Source: Vandiemenella viatica
Lineage: Eukaryota > Arthropoda > Insecta > Orthoptera > Morabidae
DNA length: 64,000 nucleotides
Direction: 5' to 3'
Assembly: GCA_031002005.1 (NCBI GenBank)
Contig: JARYHS010008074.1
Coordinates: forward strand, 272,553,930 to 272,617,929
In this document: one piece after another, positions 36,362 through 47,750 of the stretch
Numbering within the stretch: position 1 is the stretch's first letter
How the letters are laid out: every line of letters starts with the position of its first letter
Notes under the pieces: generated by a model
The model's database searches: none
What the model was told of the DNA's origin: nothing
What the model saw: the letters and a program-made list of their open reading frames with translations, nothing else
Made by a program: the position numbers and the translations under genes

Positions 36362-36495
36362 TTTACTTATGGCTTTACGCCTCGTCGACATCGAGGTCAT
36401 TAGAGGCGGGAAAGCACTGGGGGCACGGAATTGGAAGGAATTCGGCCGTGGCCTTTGGAGGTACCGCTCACCCACCACCCTCTGTGAGAATGTCA
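36362..36495 (-). repeat. SINE with internal deletion, minus orientation
   Basis: The 3' end reads GGCTTTACGCCTCGTCGACA and the head scrap GCTCACCCACCACCCTC matches the right end of the 16.1-kb copy. About 110 bp of body and tRNA head between GGCCTTTGGAGG and CCGCTCACC is missing compared with that copy. Confidence 0.7.
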
Positions 36496-36678
36496 CGGAA
36501 TGAATTTGTTAACTTCAAACAAGCTGTTCAAAAGTAAAGAACTGGTCAGAAGCTGAAAATAGCGAACTTAAAATCCTCAGAGTTCCAGTATTGATGCTGG
36601 AAAAGAAAAAACTGTGGATGTTATTCAAACATGAATGAAATAGACTACAAAACAATTGATTTGATGCACATGCTTTGA

Positions 36679-36785
36679 GATCGTGGTTCCCACGCCCCCT
36701 CAATTTGCCTTTGACTATCTCTTTAACGCCCCCATCCCCCCCACCCTTCCCCGGTTGGTTGTACCACTCCCGTTGGGAACCGCTG
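36679..36785. mobile_element. Short hAT-like MITE
   Basis: CGTGGTTCCCA at the left and GTTGGGAACCGCTG at the right form an imperfect inverted pair of the common hAT type CAGTGGTTCCCAA. The flanks give no clear 8-bp duplication. Confidence 0.45.
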
Positions 36786-36929
36786 TATTAAGATTGCGCT
36801 GAAATCGAATGTAGCACTTCGCACCTAACAAAACAATACAGTATCATCACAGGAATAACAAAGCTGTGTTGTACAACTACTGCAACGCTATCTTCTACCT
36901 TAATGAAACAGTTAAAGAAATAGTCTAAT

Positions 36930-38325
36930 TTTGAATTGAATTGCATGGGGTGCTTGCTCCTGTGGCAATTTCCCTAGTCCTCTATTTACCCATTTCTCCT
37001 TTTAAATCATCGTCTGATATACTTTGGGTGTGAAATTCCGTCATTCATCTACTTTTGCCATTTACGCATTTTAATTTTAAATTCCTCATACTTTTTTGGT
37101 AAAATATTCATCATCTCCCGGGTATTTTATCCCATTCCCTTACGCTCTCACCTCAAAACATTTCTCACTTCCTAATGTATAAAATCGAGTATCAGCATTG
37201 CTCATCGTCATCTTTTCCCTGCCATGCACTACTACTAATTCTTCGTCTAGTAACATTCCAAGCCCCATCACCAACATACGCCTTGTGCACTCCCAGCACT
37301 CTTTTACCCTCTTCCTGTCTTCCAATGAATCCAATTCCAGCTCCTTTATCATGTCAGTTACAGACTGGTTCCTGCGTTAATTTCTCCAAAAAAATCTAGC
37401 GGCTATCCTTTGCACGCCCTTTAATTCCTATATTTGATTTCTAAAATGTGAGTCCTATACTACACCACCATATTCAAGCAATGGTCTGATCAAGGTTTTG
37501 GACCCAATTCCCTCACTTATCTGGTAAACCCTCTCATCACCGTATCCATTTAATGACAGATTTTCCAACGACCTGCACAATGTATCCTGCTCACTTGACT
37601 TTGACACATGTTATGCTAAGATATTTACACTTCAAGCCTTCAACAAGCAATTGTTTCCCTATCGTATAGTCATAATCAACCTTTAATTTTTTTTATCTGT
37701 GTATCTAATAAGCTGACTCTTCTTTGCATTCACCTTCGTCCCTTGTTGACCTACCCAGCTAGATAACCTGTTCAGATCACCCACCAGCTGTTCAGTCTTC
37801 TCCCGTTTTGATCCTATTTGTAACGACTGCATACCACCTAACTTCTGATATTAAACCAGTAACACAGTCATTCGTTACAATAACAAATCGCAAATGTCCC
37901 AATACACATCATGTGACACGCCCATTTTGACTTCCACTTGTTTTGATACTGTATTTCCTACCCTAACTTCTTGCTTTCTTCCTTTTAAAAATTCTTCTAC
38001 CCATAAATTCACTTTATCATCCACTCCAATAGATTTAACCTTATTTAGCAACATTTTTAGGGCTTGCCAAATTCATTATAAAGCTGCCACACTATCAATT
38101 TGGCCTCCTTTTTCCATTTCATCAGTAATATCTTCCAATAGCCCACTGTGATTCGCATGAATATCCTTACCAAAAGCCATGTCGTCTGTTAGCGAACTAG
38201 TTTCTTTTCTCACAGACATTTCTAATATAGTTGCATATTATTCTCTGTCATTTTGTCCATCACTGATGTCAAACTAATCGGCCTGTATTTTTTAACCCTC
38301 TTTGTCACCCCACCTTTTAATTTTA
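36930..38325 (-). pseudogene. Non-LTR retrotransposon RT pseudogene
   Basis: On the minus strand, starting near 38320, one reads YRPISLTSVMDKM (RT motif 1 type), then a decayed FANRRHGF and GYSCES core, VGDLNRLSSWVGQQ, VNAKKSQLIRYTDKK, and near 37480 TLIRPLLEYGG, followed by ELKGVQRIAARFF and VTDMIKELELDSLEDRK. The order from palm to thumb to C-terminal domain matches jockey/CR1-type reverse transcriptases. Many stops and frameshifts are present. It is the same family as the + copy at 15.5 kb. Its 5' side stops about 70 bp before the acceptor of the 38400 exon. Confidence 0.7.
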
Positions 38326-38399
38326 ATTAAAATTTTAAATCAGTCGGTGCTTTCCGTACCTATTTGAAGCGGTGCAGTTATTTTTGACTGGTGTTGCAG

Positions 38400-38668
38400 G
38401 CTTGCCTCTGGACATGGACATATCGTTCAGCAACGTGCTGGAGGGCGCGCGCCAGTACTTCCAGGGGCTGCCGTCCCCCGCTGCCGCCGCCCCCCAGCCC
38501 GCCCCCCAGCCGCCTGCGGCGCAGCCATCCCCTCAGCAGGTGGCGGCGCCTCCCCAGCAGCAAGCGGTCCCCGAGGCGGCTGCCCCCACCTCTACTGCCG
38601 CCCCCACCGTGCTAGCCTACTGGCCCCCTCAGGCCTCTTCAGCCGCCTCCGCCTACCACCGCAAGAAT
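38400..38668 (+). CDS. Exon 1 (of those visible): AT-hook/polyQ nuclear protein
   Basis: This is the first recognisable exon of the gene that dominates the right half of the window. The acceptor is GACTGGTGTTGCAG|G and the donor is GAAT|GTGAGT. It enters with two bases of a codon (preceding intron in phase 1) and leaves in phase 0. The product begins LPLDMDISFSNVLEGARQYF, a likely helical and conserved stretch, then turns into a Pro/Ala/Gln-rich linker (residues about 24-88) ending AYHRKN. The exon is strongly GC-rich and CpG-rich compared with its introns. Upstream exons, with the initiator Met, are not identified; the ATG at 38372 lies before the acceptor and is unlikely to be used. I do not recognise the orthologue. 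Confidence 0.8.
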
Positions 38669-39479
38669 GTGAGTTTTTCATCCTTAATATGGAGAAATTT
38701 CGTCATTGGATGTATTTCAAAGATTTTTTAAAACTCTAAAATGCTTACTTTATTTTTTAATTGCATACGTAAACAGGCAGAAATTGCAAATAGTTGTTCT
38801 GTGAGAGGCTGGTAAAGTTCTGCAGCAACTGTTGAGGTAGGCTACTATTTAGTTTCTAAACGTAAAGGAGAATGTATTTTTTTTAATACTCACAAAGTTA
38901 TAAAAATTTGTGTAGTAGCAGCTTAACACTGTATATGTGAAGAAGGGATTAACATTATTGTAAATTTTTTTATATAAATGATGTTAGTTAACGATCACCA
39001 AAAGTGAATTTTATGTATATGAGGTGGGTCCTATTCTTGCACCATCCCGCACCTCCAGAATGAGCTGAAATTTCTACAGATGTGATATAGTTTTTGAAGA
39101 TATTCCAATGTTACTGTAAAAATAACCCTGATGCATTTCAACAAATAGTCCTTCGCTTTTCACTAACTTTTCTCTTGCTGTCTCATTCCCTTCACATTTT
39201 TGTCCTTGTATTACTCCTTTATAACAATTCCCTTACTCCCTTCTGTCATCTAGTTAACATTTTCCTCTTTCCTTTTCCATCATCGCTCTATTGCTTTTTA
39301 TTTTTCTTGAGCAGTCTCCATTCCAGATTTGCACTGTACTTCCGTAGTCCATTTCAGTATTTATCTCACCCTTCTACCATCGTCTCCATTCATATCTCTT
39401 CATTGCAATCTCTCTTATTTTTTCTTTCTACCGTATATATCTTATATCTTATATATATATATATATAAAAATAGACGTG

Positions 39480-40912
39480 TTTTTTCCTATATTTCACTTT
39501 TCAGCCACCACTACCTAGCACAGATCACTGATGTTTGTGGGTGGAAGTAGCATGGCGTTTCCTGTCGTGCACAACGTTGGCCGAATGCCGATAGCTGTGG
39601 GGATGTGGGAGATATAATGATTAAAGTTGGTCAGTGCAGGGCGTTTTCATATTTCGACCAAAAATTCGTATCTCCGTATACTTCTCTTTCCTGCCACAAC
39701 TACATAACATAGACTTTTGGTGTTTGTGTGTGGTAGTAGAATCGTCTTTCCTGTCGTGCACTATGGTTGATAGATGTCGGTAGCTATGGGGATGTGGGAG
39801 ATATGGGGGTTGAAAGTGGTGGACCTGTAGCAGTTTTATACTTCTGCCAAAGACAAAAGTATCATGGTGTATCACTTTTCAGCGAAAACTACAGATCACA
39901 GATAACTGGCGTTTGTGTGTAGTAGTAGCACAGAAAACCTTTCGATCACAACAGCGGCCGAATTTCAGAAACTGTGGTACTGTGGTAGATATGGTGTTTG
40001 TAAGTGGCCGACCAAGGATATTTTCGCATTTCGACTGTCTCCGCATATGTCACTTTTCTGCCACAACTACATAGCCTAGAGCATTGGTGTTTGTGTTTGG
40101 TAGTAGAATCGTATCTCATGTAGTGCACTATGGTTATTAGATGTCGGTAGCTATGGGGGTGTGGGAGAAATGGGAGTTGAAAGTGGTCGACCTGTGGCAA
40201 TTTCATACTTCTGCCAAAGACAAAAGTGTCATGGTGTATCACTTTTCAGCGAAAACTACAGATCACAGATAACTGGCGTTTGTGTGTAGTAGTAGCACAG
40301 AGTCACCTTTCGATCACAACAGCGGCCGAATTTCAGAAACTGTGGTACTGTGGTAGACATGGTGGTTGTAAGTGGCCGCCCAAGGATATTTTCGTATTTC
40401 GACGAAAGGCATGTGTCTCCGCAGATTTCACTTTTCTACCACGACTACATAGCTTAGAGCATTGGTGTTTATGTGTGGTAGTAGAATCGTGTCTGTTGTC
40501 GTGCACTATGGTTGTTAGATGTCTGTAGCTATGGGGGTGTGGAAGATATGGGGGATGAAAATGGTCGACCTGCGGCAATTTCATATTTCTGCCAAAGACG
40601 CATGTGTCACGGTGTATCACTTTTAAGTGAAAACTATCAATCGCAGATCACTGGCGTTTGTGTGTGGTAGTAACACAGAGTCTCCCATCGATTACAACGT
40701 TGGCCGAAATTCGGTAACTGTGGGAGTGTGTGAGATATGGTGTTTGAAATTGGTCGATCATGAATATTTTCGTGTTTCATCCAAAGACTTGTGTGTATCC
40801 GTAAATTTTACCTTGCTGCCGGAACTACATAGCGCAGAAAACTGGTAGTTGTGTGTGGTAATAGTATCGAGTCTCCCATCGTGTACTAGGGTGGTTAGAT
40901 GTCTATAGCTGT
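39480..40912. repeat. Tandem satellite, ~189-bp monomers in dimeric units
   Basis: Equivalent words (TCGTGCACTATGG and diverged forms) start at about 39567, 39756, 39944, 40123, 40312, 40501, 40690 and 40881, a spacing of 179-191 bp. Alternate monomers are more alike: type A has GTGCACTATGGTTG with TAGATGTCGGTAGCTATGGG, and type B has GATCACAACAGCGGCCGAAT. The true unit is therefore a dimer of about 367-380 bp. Long frames on both strands here come from the repeat and are not genes. The array lies in the intron between the 38400 and 42596 exons. Confidence 0.85.
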
Positions 40913-41833
40913 CAATATGAATTCTTTACAATCACGAACGAAGTCGTGGGTACCAGCTAGTATATATATATATACACTTGGCAGCGCACAAAATGTCATG
41001 CCATTTGTTTGGTATATAATGTTTCCGATAAGACTGTACACGATGGATATAAAAGTAAACACCAAAACGTGGAAACAAGTCCCTAATGGAGAATATGGTT
41101 ATTGTTCCGCCCTTATGCCTTACGGGTTCTTGGACAGAAAACATCAGATGTCGCATGGCATACCTCGATGACGATGGCCTTGGTACACTACTTCTTTGAG
41201 GAAACACTGCAGGGAGAAGTCACGTGGATTGATATCTAAGCTATGGGTCACTCACAACATTCGGTCGCCTTCATGACGTTCAGTAACAATACCATGTCAC
41301 CCCTTTTCTCCAATAAAGGACCACAACTTTCAAATTGGTGAGACAATTTGTAAATTATTTGTTTAGACAGGCCACCGCGTTCCAAAATAATCACTGGAAA
41401 ACTAGTTATTTTTGCGAAAAGCAACTTATCATTCACTTTTTGCGCCTTTTTTCTCTGCGACCTAGACAAAGCAATGAGTTTAGCCAGTAACATCATCTAG
41501 CATTTTTGCATCTTAAGAATTTTCATGCATAACTTCACAATTGATACTCCAATAATAATACTTTAATAAAACAACTGAGAAGTATGACATTTTATGCGCC
41601 ACCCTATGTAGATCACGTAGAGCCTTACGATAATAACGCAGATTTCAAACTGTTAAAGCCGCATCAAAATCTGTTTATAACTAACAGATTTATATACAGA
41701 GATATCTGTGTGTTTTGATGAGAGTTACTGGCTTATAAGGCTTATCAAGTATCTTGCGTTATGAACAGCCAGACCGAAGTGTTATATTTAGTTACAAGTT
41801 TTTTTTACTTGAAAAGGAAAATATGGGAAAATA

Positions 41834-41837
<4 letters not shown>

Positions 41838-41880
<43 letters not shown>
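41838..41880. repeat. (TA)n microsatellite
   Basis: An uninterrupted run of about 21 TA units. Shorter TA runs occur near 39453 and 40965. Confidence 0.95.
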
Positions 41881-41885
<5 letters not shown>

Positions 41886-42595
41886 ATTGAGACTTTCATA
41901 TTGTATATTATTTTGTTTGTTTTCCTTTCTTCTCTCAAGGTGTTACCATAATCTACTTGCTATACAACCTGTAACCTGTTCGCACTTGGTGGCCAATTAT
42001 TCGTCACAATATAGGTGAAGGTTGGAGTGCTTCCTAACTCATGCCTCAAAATTAACACCATTTGATAATACAAAGCAGTCAAATGGAACTCTCGTTCCCT
42101 TCATTCAGTATAGATCAAGGCTGCTCAAACCCAGGCATATTTGAATTTGCTCTCAACAGTGACGGTCTAAAATATGCTAGCTCAAAAACCTCTGCAAAGT
42201 TCTCATTGATGTTTACCGAGGTTTTTTTAACTATAATTAAAGATTAAAAAACCTCTGCAAAGTCTCATTGAAGGTTTTTTTAAAATTAAACTGCGCTACT
42301 TATATCTTCGTTATATTTAAGTATCTATTGTAACTATACACAAGTATTATGTGGCCAGCAGGCTAACTTAGAATAGAAATTGTGGCCCGCTGGCTAACTT
42401 AGAATAGAAATTGTGGCCCATCTCAAAATTTGGTTGGGCAGCCTTGGTATAAATCGTAGTTAATAACACCAGCTGACTAAAGACTGTTAGAGCCTTTGGA
42501 AAATGTTAGGACTACAATCATTTAATTTTGAGAGTTGATAGTTAGGTGCATTTTTTACAGCATATTTGCTGTCACATTGGCTGTTGCTCATTCAG

Positions 42596-43206
42596 GATCA
42601 TCGGTACCTGAGTGCTGCTCCGTCAGTGACTACGAGCAAGCAGCAACCGACCGCATATAACGGTGTGAGGCTCGTGGCAGATCACACCGCCTTCATGCAG
42701 AGTCGCCAATCCAGTCATACTGCATACAGAGGTACCAGCATCACGCAGCCGACAGCGAGGATGACTCTGACACAACCTCAAAAACCGTCCCAACGAACCC
42801 AGAACCAGCAAGCAGAGTATGCCGCTCAGCAGCAGAATAGGTTCCATCAGTATAGGGCTGTGGCTACAACCAACAAGTACCATCCAGCTAGTGCAACTTC
42901 CATACCCACAGTGCCATCCCACCAACAGCAGCAGCAGCAACCGTACATCAACTACCCCACCCCACCTTCATCTGGCTCCAGCCTAACCTCTCAGCAGCAG
43001 TCTCACACACAGCAGCCGTTGCCACAAACCCAGCCACAATCCCAATCACAGCAGCTTCATCAGCAGTCACAACATGTACAGCATCAGCAGGCCCAACAGC
43101 AGCATCATCAGCAATCGCAGCAGCAACACCACCATCAACAAATGCTGCAGCAACATCATCAACACCTCCTGCACCAACAGCAGCAACTTCAGCAGCAACA
43201 GCAGCA

Positions 43207-43238
<32 letters not shown>

Positions 43239-43492
43239 AGCAGCAACAACAACAACAACAACAACAACAGCAACAACAACAACAACAGCAGCAGCAACAT
43301 CACCAGCAGCAACATCATCAACAGCAGCAGCAGCAGCATCATCACAACCAGCAGCAGCAGCATCATTATGGCTATCACTCGCAGCATCAGAGTTCAGCAG
43401 CCACTGTAGCCAGCCATCAGATTTCACAGGAGGTTCACCTGAAGGCTGTTGAGCAGCAGCAGCAGCAAGTAAAGTCTCGACACTACACCCAG
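42596..43492 (+). CDS. Exon 2: Gln/His-rich exon, 36-residue polyQ
   Basis: The acceptor is GCTCATTCAG|GATCAT and the donor CCCAG|GTCAGT, phase 0 at both ends, 299 codons. The product starts DHRYLSAAPSVTTSKQQP. Residues 1-100 are Ser/Thr/Gln-rich and polar; from about 100 they become Gln/His-rich with Pro, and residues 199-234 are 36 consecutive Gln encoded by mixed CAG/CAA (43190-43297). HHQQQ-type repeats follow, then a more complex end, SSAATVASHQISQEVHLKAV, finishing SRHYTQ. Such Q/H tracts are typical of insect transcription co-regulators. The frame is continuous with the exons on both sides. Antisense Ala/Val/Leu frames are repeat shadows. Confidence 0.85.
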
Positions 43493-43697
43493 GTCAGTTT
43501 TTCGATTTTAAACTCTTGTTCTGAGCAGTAGTACTTGTTTAATCATAAGAAAGAACTACCAAAAAACAAACAGCTGTACATAAAGGCATCTTGCTTGCCC
43601 ATCCGCTTTTATGTATTAGTATTTACTCCTGTAAAAGGCACATTTTTATTTAAATTCCATTTTTTTGCAATTAATACCATATTTTGATTTTTTTCTG

Positions 43698-43855
43698 GCC
43701 TCGCATTCGGGAGGACGGCGGTTCGAATCCCCGTCTGGGCATCCAGATTTGGGTTTTCCATGGTTTCCCAAATCACTCCAGGCAAATGCCGGAATGCTTC
43801 CTTCAAAAGGCCATGGCCAAAGACCTCGCTGTTATGAGACGTTAAGCAGTTAAAA
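43698..43855 (+). repeat. tRNA-derived SINE, plus orientation
   Basis: It shows the B-box GGTTCGAATCC, then CCGTCTGGGCATCCAG, GGTTTTCCATGGTTTCCCAA, ATCACTCCAGGCAAATGCCG and AAGGCCATGGCC, and ends in a short A-run. This is the best-preserved + copy of the family in the window. It lies just downstream of exon 2, in the intron. Confidence 0.8.
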
Positions 43856-44795
43856 AAAAAAATATATTTTTCTTCCTTTGCCTTACTAAAACCATAATCA
43901 GTCTGTTGGCTCAAAATAAAAATAATGTATTCTGAAAAAGATTGTGAGTCCTTGCACGTACGTCATTAATCTGCACTATAAAATTTCCTTTCTTTTGGTT
44001 TATGAAGGATTTTTACCCTGTGCAGTTTGTAATTTACCTCAAACCCTATAAGGGAACTTGCGAAATGAATATGACAGCTATTCATTCAAGTTTGTAATGG
44101 TGGCACTAAGTTAAACAGAATACTGTGTGAAGGAGGGTACAGCTATTCTGTAGAACTATTAAAATCTTGGTGTGTATTTTACGATATTAATCCATGAAAG
44201 ACTGCATCGTAAAAGAGATTGGTTGGTTTATTTAGCGTTCCCTATGCATGAAGAGATGGTGAAAGTTATTAAAAGATCAAAATTCAACAGCTGTTGACGT
44301 AATCTATCTGAAACGTATGCAAAAAATTCAGCTAGCATTTTAAAAGTGACTTACTGTATAGCAGATTATCCAGCTAGTATTATTTACTTGCCGAATTTGA
44401 GGTAAATCTTGTTTGATTCTGTATATAACTGTGTTTTTAAAGTCCAGTATATATGTTAAGAAGAATACATGTAATGCAGTTAGCTCTTGTTTCAAATTCA
44501 CGACGAAACCAACAGTTATTTCTCTACAAATCGCACGTGCTGGTGTATCGTATAACAATCCCACCCTAAAGGTCGCCATACACGATCGATCCATTTGGAT
44601 GTCATCCATACGGATGACATCCAAAAGCGTAGCACATACACGATCATTCCATCACTCCAGTCAGCCACGACAATGAAAAAAGAGGCAAAGCAAGCAACAA
44701 TAGGTTGTCAATTTGCTATACAACAATCTAGTTATGCCAAGTACTAAACAAAATGATCCTGGATTAATTTTAAAGGATATTTAAACTATCGAATA

Positions 44796-45630
44796 CATCT
44801 ACATCTACATATATACTCTGCAATTCACAAAATTGTGGGTGGCAGAGGGTGCTCAGCACCAAAGCTAATCTCTTTGCTGTGCATTCCAATCCCTAATGGT
44901 ACGAGGGAAAAAAGAATTCATATAAGAATCAGTCCGGCACCTTATTTCTCTAATTTTATCTTTCCTGTCCATCCGACTCAAATAGGTTGGTGAAAGAAGT
45001 ATTTCACTACACTCCAAAGTGAAAGTGGGAGTACGCATGTTTTCCAATAAGTTTAAACGAAACGTGAGTCGTCTATCTACCAGAGACTCCCAACCTAATC
45101 TACTAATCAGTTCTGTGACGCTTTCATAAGGACTGTAGCAAGCGGTCACGAATCGAGCGGCTCTTCTCTGTACTTTCTCTATACTTTCGATCAACCCCTT
45201 ACGAAACGGGTCCCAAATAGCACAACATTAATCCAAATGTGGACGCACAAGAGATTTGTACGCTATCTCCTTTGTTTGTTCATTCGAATTTTTCAAGATT
45301 CGACCTGTGAATCGCAGCCTAGAATTTGCTCTACCTACTAACGAATTAATGTGTATGTCCCATTTCATGTTCCTTTGTACTGTTACTCCCAAATATTTCA
45401 TAGAATCGACCATATCAATAACGGAACTGTTTACCTCGTATTTCTGAACAATCGGATTCTTTTTGTTAGTTATGCTCATTGTCTTGCACTTTTTACAATT
45501 TAGAGTAAGTTGCCACTCAGCGCACCAAGCCAAAATAACATCCAGATCACGCTGAATTTGTAAGCAATCGGCCAAATTTCGTACTTCCCTATACTGATTA
45601 AAAGTCCTGAGATTTAAATAAACGTCCAAA
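44796..45630 (-). pseudogene. Non-LTR retrotransposon (jockey/CR1-type) 3' portion
   Basis: One minus-strand frame runs from 45629 to 44865, broken only by a TAA at 45225-45227. Before the stop it reads LQIQRDLDVILAWCAEWQLT, CKTMSITNKK and DSMKYLGVTVQRNMKWD, and then YKSLVRPHLD; after it CCAIWDPF, VQRRAARFV and LGWESLVDRR. This is the thumb and C-terminal region of a jockey/CR1-type reverse transcriptase, where a Tyr or Glu-Tyr is expected near the stop, so one point mutation closed the frame. The 3' terminus (GATGTAGATG repeat on the minus strand, about 44800) matches the short tandem endings of these elements. The element is 5'-truncated, lacking the endonuclease and RT core. Confidence 0.85.
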
Positions 45631-45758
45631 AAATTGCGAAATTATGAAAAATAAGCTCTGTAATATTACGAAAACTTTTAAAAAATACTACAAAATGATT
45701 ATAAAACAGATTTATTAAATTGAAATAGTTTAGCACTCTGAAAATAGTGACAGGTACG

Positions 45759-46097
45759 CAGGCCCGCCGCTAGCTGTTTGAGCGCCCGCGTGCAATACTG
45801 ATTATGCGCCCCCCCCCCCTCCCCACCGCTCTAGTGGTGGATTTATGAAATTTCCGAAACGGGTAAAAAAAACTGTGAGATTGCCGCCCCATTGTTGCAT
45901 GCAATCCCTAGTGTCGCCTGTCGTCGGCCGCAGATATTGAGCTAAAAAAAAGTCGCCCGCTACATAATAGGATGCAAATTTCGTCGCGGCGTGGCAACTA
46001 TCGCGGGCGGCGAGCGTCAATCACTCGTTTTGCCGCCCCCTTCAACGTGCCGCCCGCGTGCGGTGCACGCCTTGCACGCCTACTTACGGCGGCCCTG
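45759..46097. mobile_element. hAT-type MITE, perfect 8-bp target duplication
   Basis: It begins CAGGCCCGCCGCTAGC and ends CTTACGGCGGCCCTG. CAGGTACG occurs directly on both sides (45751-45758, 46098-46105). The inside has C-runs and GCCCGC words and no transposase. Confidence 0.85.
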
Positions 46098-46290
46098 CAG
46101 GTACGTCAAATGTAGTAAAACAACATATTTAAACAAGTAGGCTCATATAAAATTAATCTTATCATCAAAGAAGACCGCAAAGAATTATCTTTTTTTTTTC
46201 CAACACGGTTTCTCCGTTGGCGTTTATTTTTAAATAATATTAGCAATTGCCACAATTATTTATATTTTGTCATGGTAGTCAGGATTAGAG

Positions 46291-46734
46291 CAGAGGCGTA
46301 GCTACTATGGGGCTAGGCGGTGCACTCACCGGGGCCCTCACGCTCAGGGGGCCCCCAAGCATACCTCAAGGGGCCCCTAAGCGCACCTCTAAGGGCCCTC
46401 AACCGCAGTTTAGAGGGCCCACGAGCCTTCACGGCAAACTGGCGTTTTTTTTTTTTTTTTTTTTTTTTTTGTTTTTTTTTTTTTTTTTTTTTTTAAGCTC
46501 TACCGTCGTCTAAGGGGCCCCTGAGAACACAGGAGCCCCTCACTAATGGCCCTCGCTGCTCAGGGGGCCCCAACCACTGCTCAGGGGCCCCTAAAGAACA
46601 ATTCAAGGGCCCCCATCCTCAGTTCAGGGGGCCCCTACCAGCACACAAAGCAAAAAAAAAGGTCGCCCGTCTGGCCTGAGGGCCCAAAATAAATTTATTG
46701 CACCGGGGCCCTTGTTGACCTAGCTACGCCACTG
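46291..46734. mobile_element. hAT-type MITE, perfect 8-bp target duplication
   Basis: It begins CAGAGGCGTAGCTA and ends TAGCTACGCCACTG. GATTAGAG flanks both sides (46283-46290, 46735-46742). The inside has repeated GGGGCCC(C)T words and two T-runs near 46446-46494. Confidence 0.9.
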
Positions 46735-47630
46735 GATTAGAGATCCTACAAGCATGGTAAGTCCTTATACTTCTCAATAATCTCCAGCACAAAGTTTTAT
46801 TGAGACGATATTATTTATTTAAAAAAAGTAAAAAAGAAAAAGAAAATAATCGCTCTAATTGTTACTTAATAATATTTAAAACTGTATTATTTTCAATTCT
46901 ACATTCAAAATAATATTTAACTAGTAGCAGAACAAATATTTCTACAGCAGATTCAAAACAAAAAAGAAATGGTACAATGGTGCACAGTCCACTCAAGGCA
47001 CTGATGTTGTCTGCTCGGTGGTCGGTGACAGAATAAGAGTTTGGACCGCGGTTTCGCCATACACGAGCCGACTGGAGTGATGGCTTGGTGTCGCTCAACG
47101 TGGTTTTCCCCACACACCGTCAGTTGGCTTGATGGCATGATGGACGAAACTGATGGATATTGGACTGGCCGGATATCCAAATAATCCTGTCACTCCACGT
47201 CATCCACCCCAGTTTCCCCACACACGACGCGATAATGGAGTAACATCGCTCCATTTGGACGGATGGAGTGATCGTGTATGGCCACCTTAAGAACCTCGTA
47301 TGCTTTGTCTGTTGTATAAACCAGTGTGAGTTCGGAGATACATGACCTTAAATCGAGTGAAGAAGCTGCACTTCCTCTTTCGTAAAACAAGCTATGTGGA
47401 GTTAGCGTAAACATTTGCCGCAAAGCAAAATATAGAAGAGTACCTTCCAGCAGAGATGGAGGGCGATAAAGGGTGAAGCATTTTAACTTCTGCATTTCTG
47501 TAATGAAGAATTACAAAATCTGTAGCTGAGCATAGAAAGCTATAATATCCGTTCTCTTCTGCGTTGCTTAGCATTCAGATTATGGAAATGGGTTCAGTTC
47601 ATGGTCTGATAGAGTAGGTGTCGTTTTTTA

Positions 47631-47750
47631 CTTTCCCGAAATCATTCCAGGCGAATGTCTATTATTGTCTTCATAAACACCATGGAAGTTTCATTATCTT
47701 TCAGTGCTTACCATTCCTTCCTTGTTATTATGACCTCGTCGTCACTGAGT
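47631..47750 (+). repeat. SINE fragment, plus orientation
   Basis: The body words CGAAATCATTCCAGGCGAAT and then CACCATGGAAG and TATGACCTCGTCGTCACTG match the family at 43.7 kb, diverged and without the tRNA-like head. Confidence 0.55.

Larger units (their letters stand above)
44571..47290. mobile_element. TIR-bracketed 2.7-kb block with nested elements
   Basis: The left end reads AAAGGTCGCCATACACGATC and the right end, reverse-complemented, TTAAGGTGGCCATACACGATC followed by ACTCCATCC: about 18 of 20 positions match. Sub-terminal words (CATACACGATCATTCC; CATACACGAGCCGACTGG) recur inward on both sides. A non-LTR fragment and two hAT MITEs lie inside and account for about 1.6 kb. The right flank shows TTAA at the border and the left CTAA. 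The superfamily is uncertain, and two independent solo ends cannot be excluded. Confidence 0.5.

Noticed and set aside
39621..40620. Repeated minus-strand frames starting MIHHDTFVFGRS and related + frames
   Set aside because: They recur with the satellite period and differ by shifts between copies, so they come from the tandem repeat and not a gene family.
42948..43427. Long Val/Ala- and Leu-rich frames antisense to exon 2 (and similar ones opposite 53.0 and 56.2 kb)
   Set aside because: These are reading-frame shadows of CAG/CAA repeats, which stay open in all frames.
43698..43780. tRNA-like sequence with GGTTCGAATCC
   Set aside because: It is the head of a SINE: no acceptor-stem pairing, and the SINE body follows directly. 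The same holds for the tRNA-like modules at 20155, 33015 and 54440.
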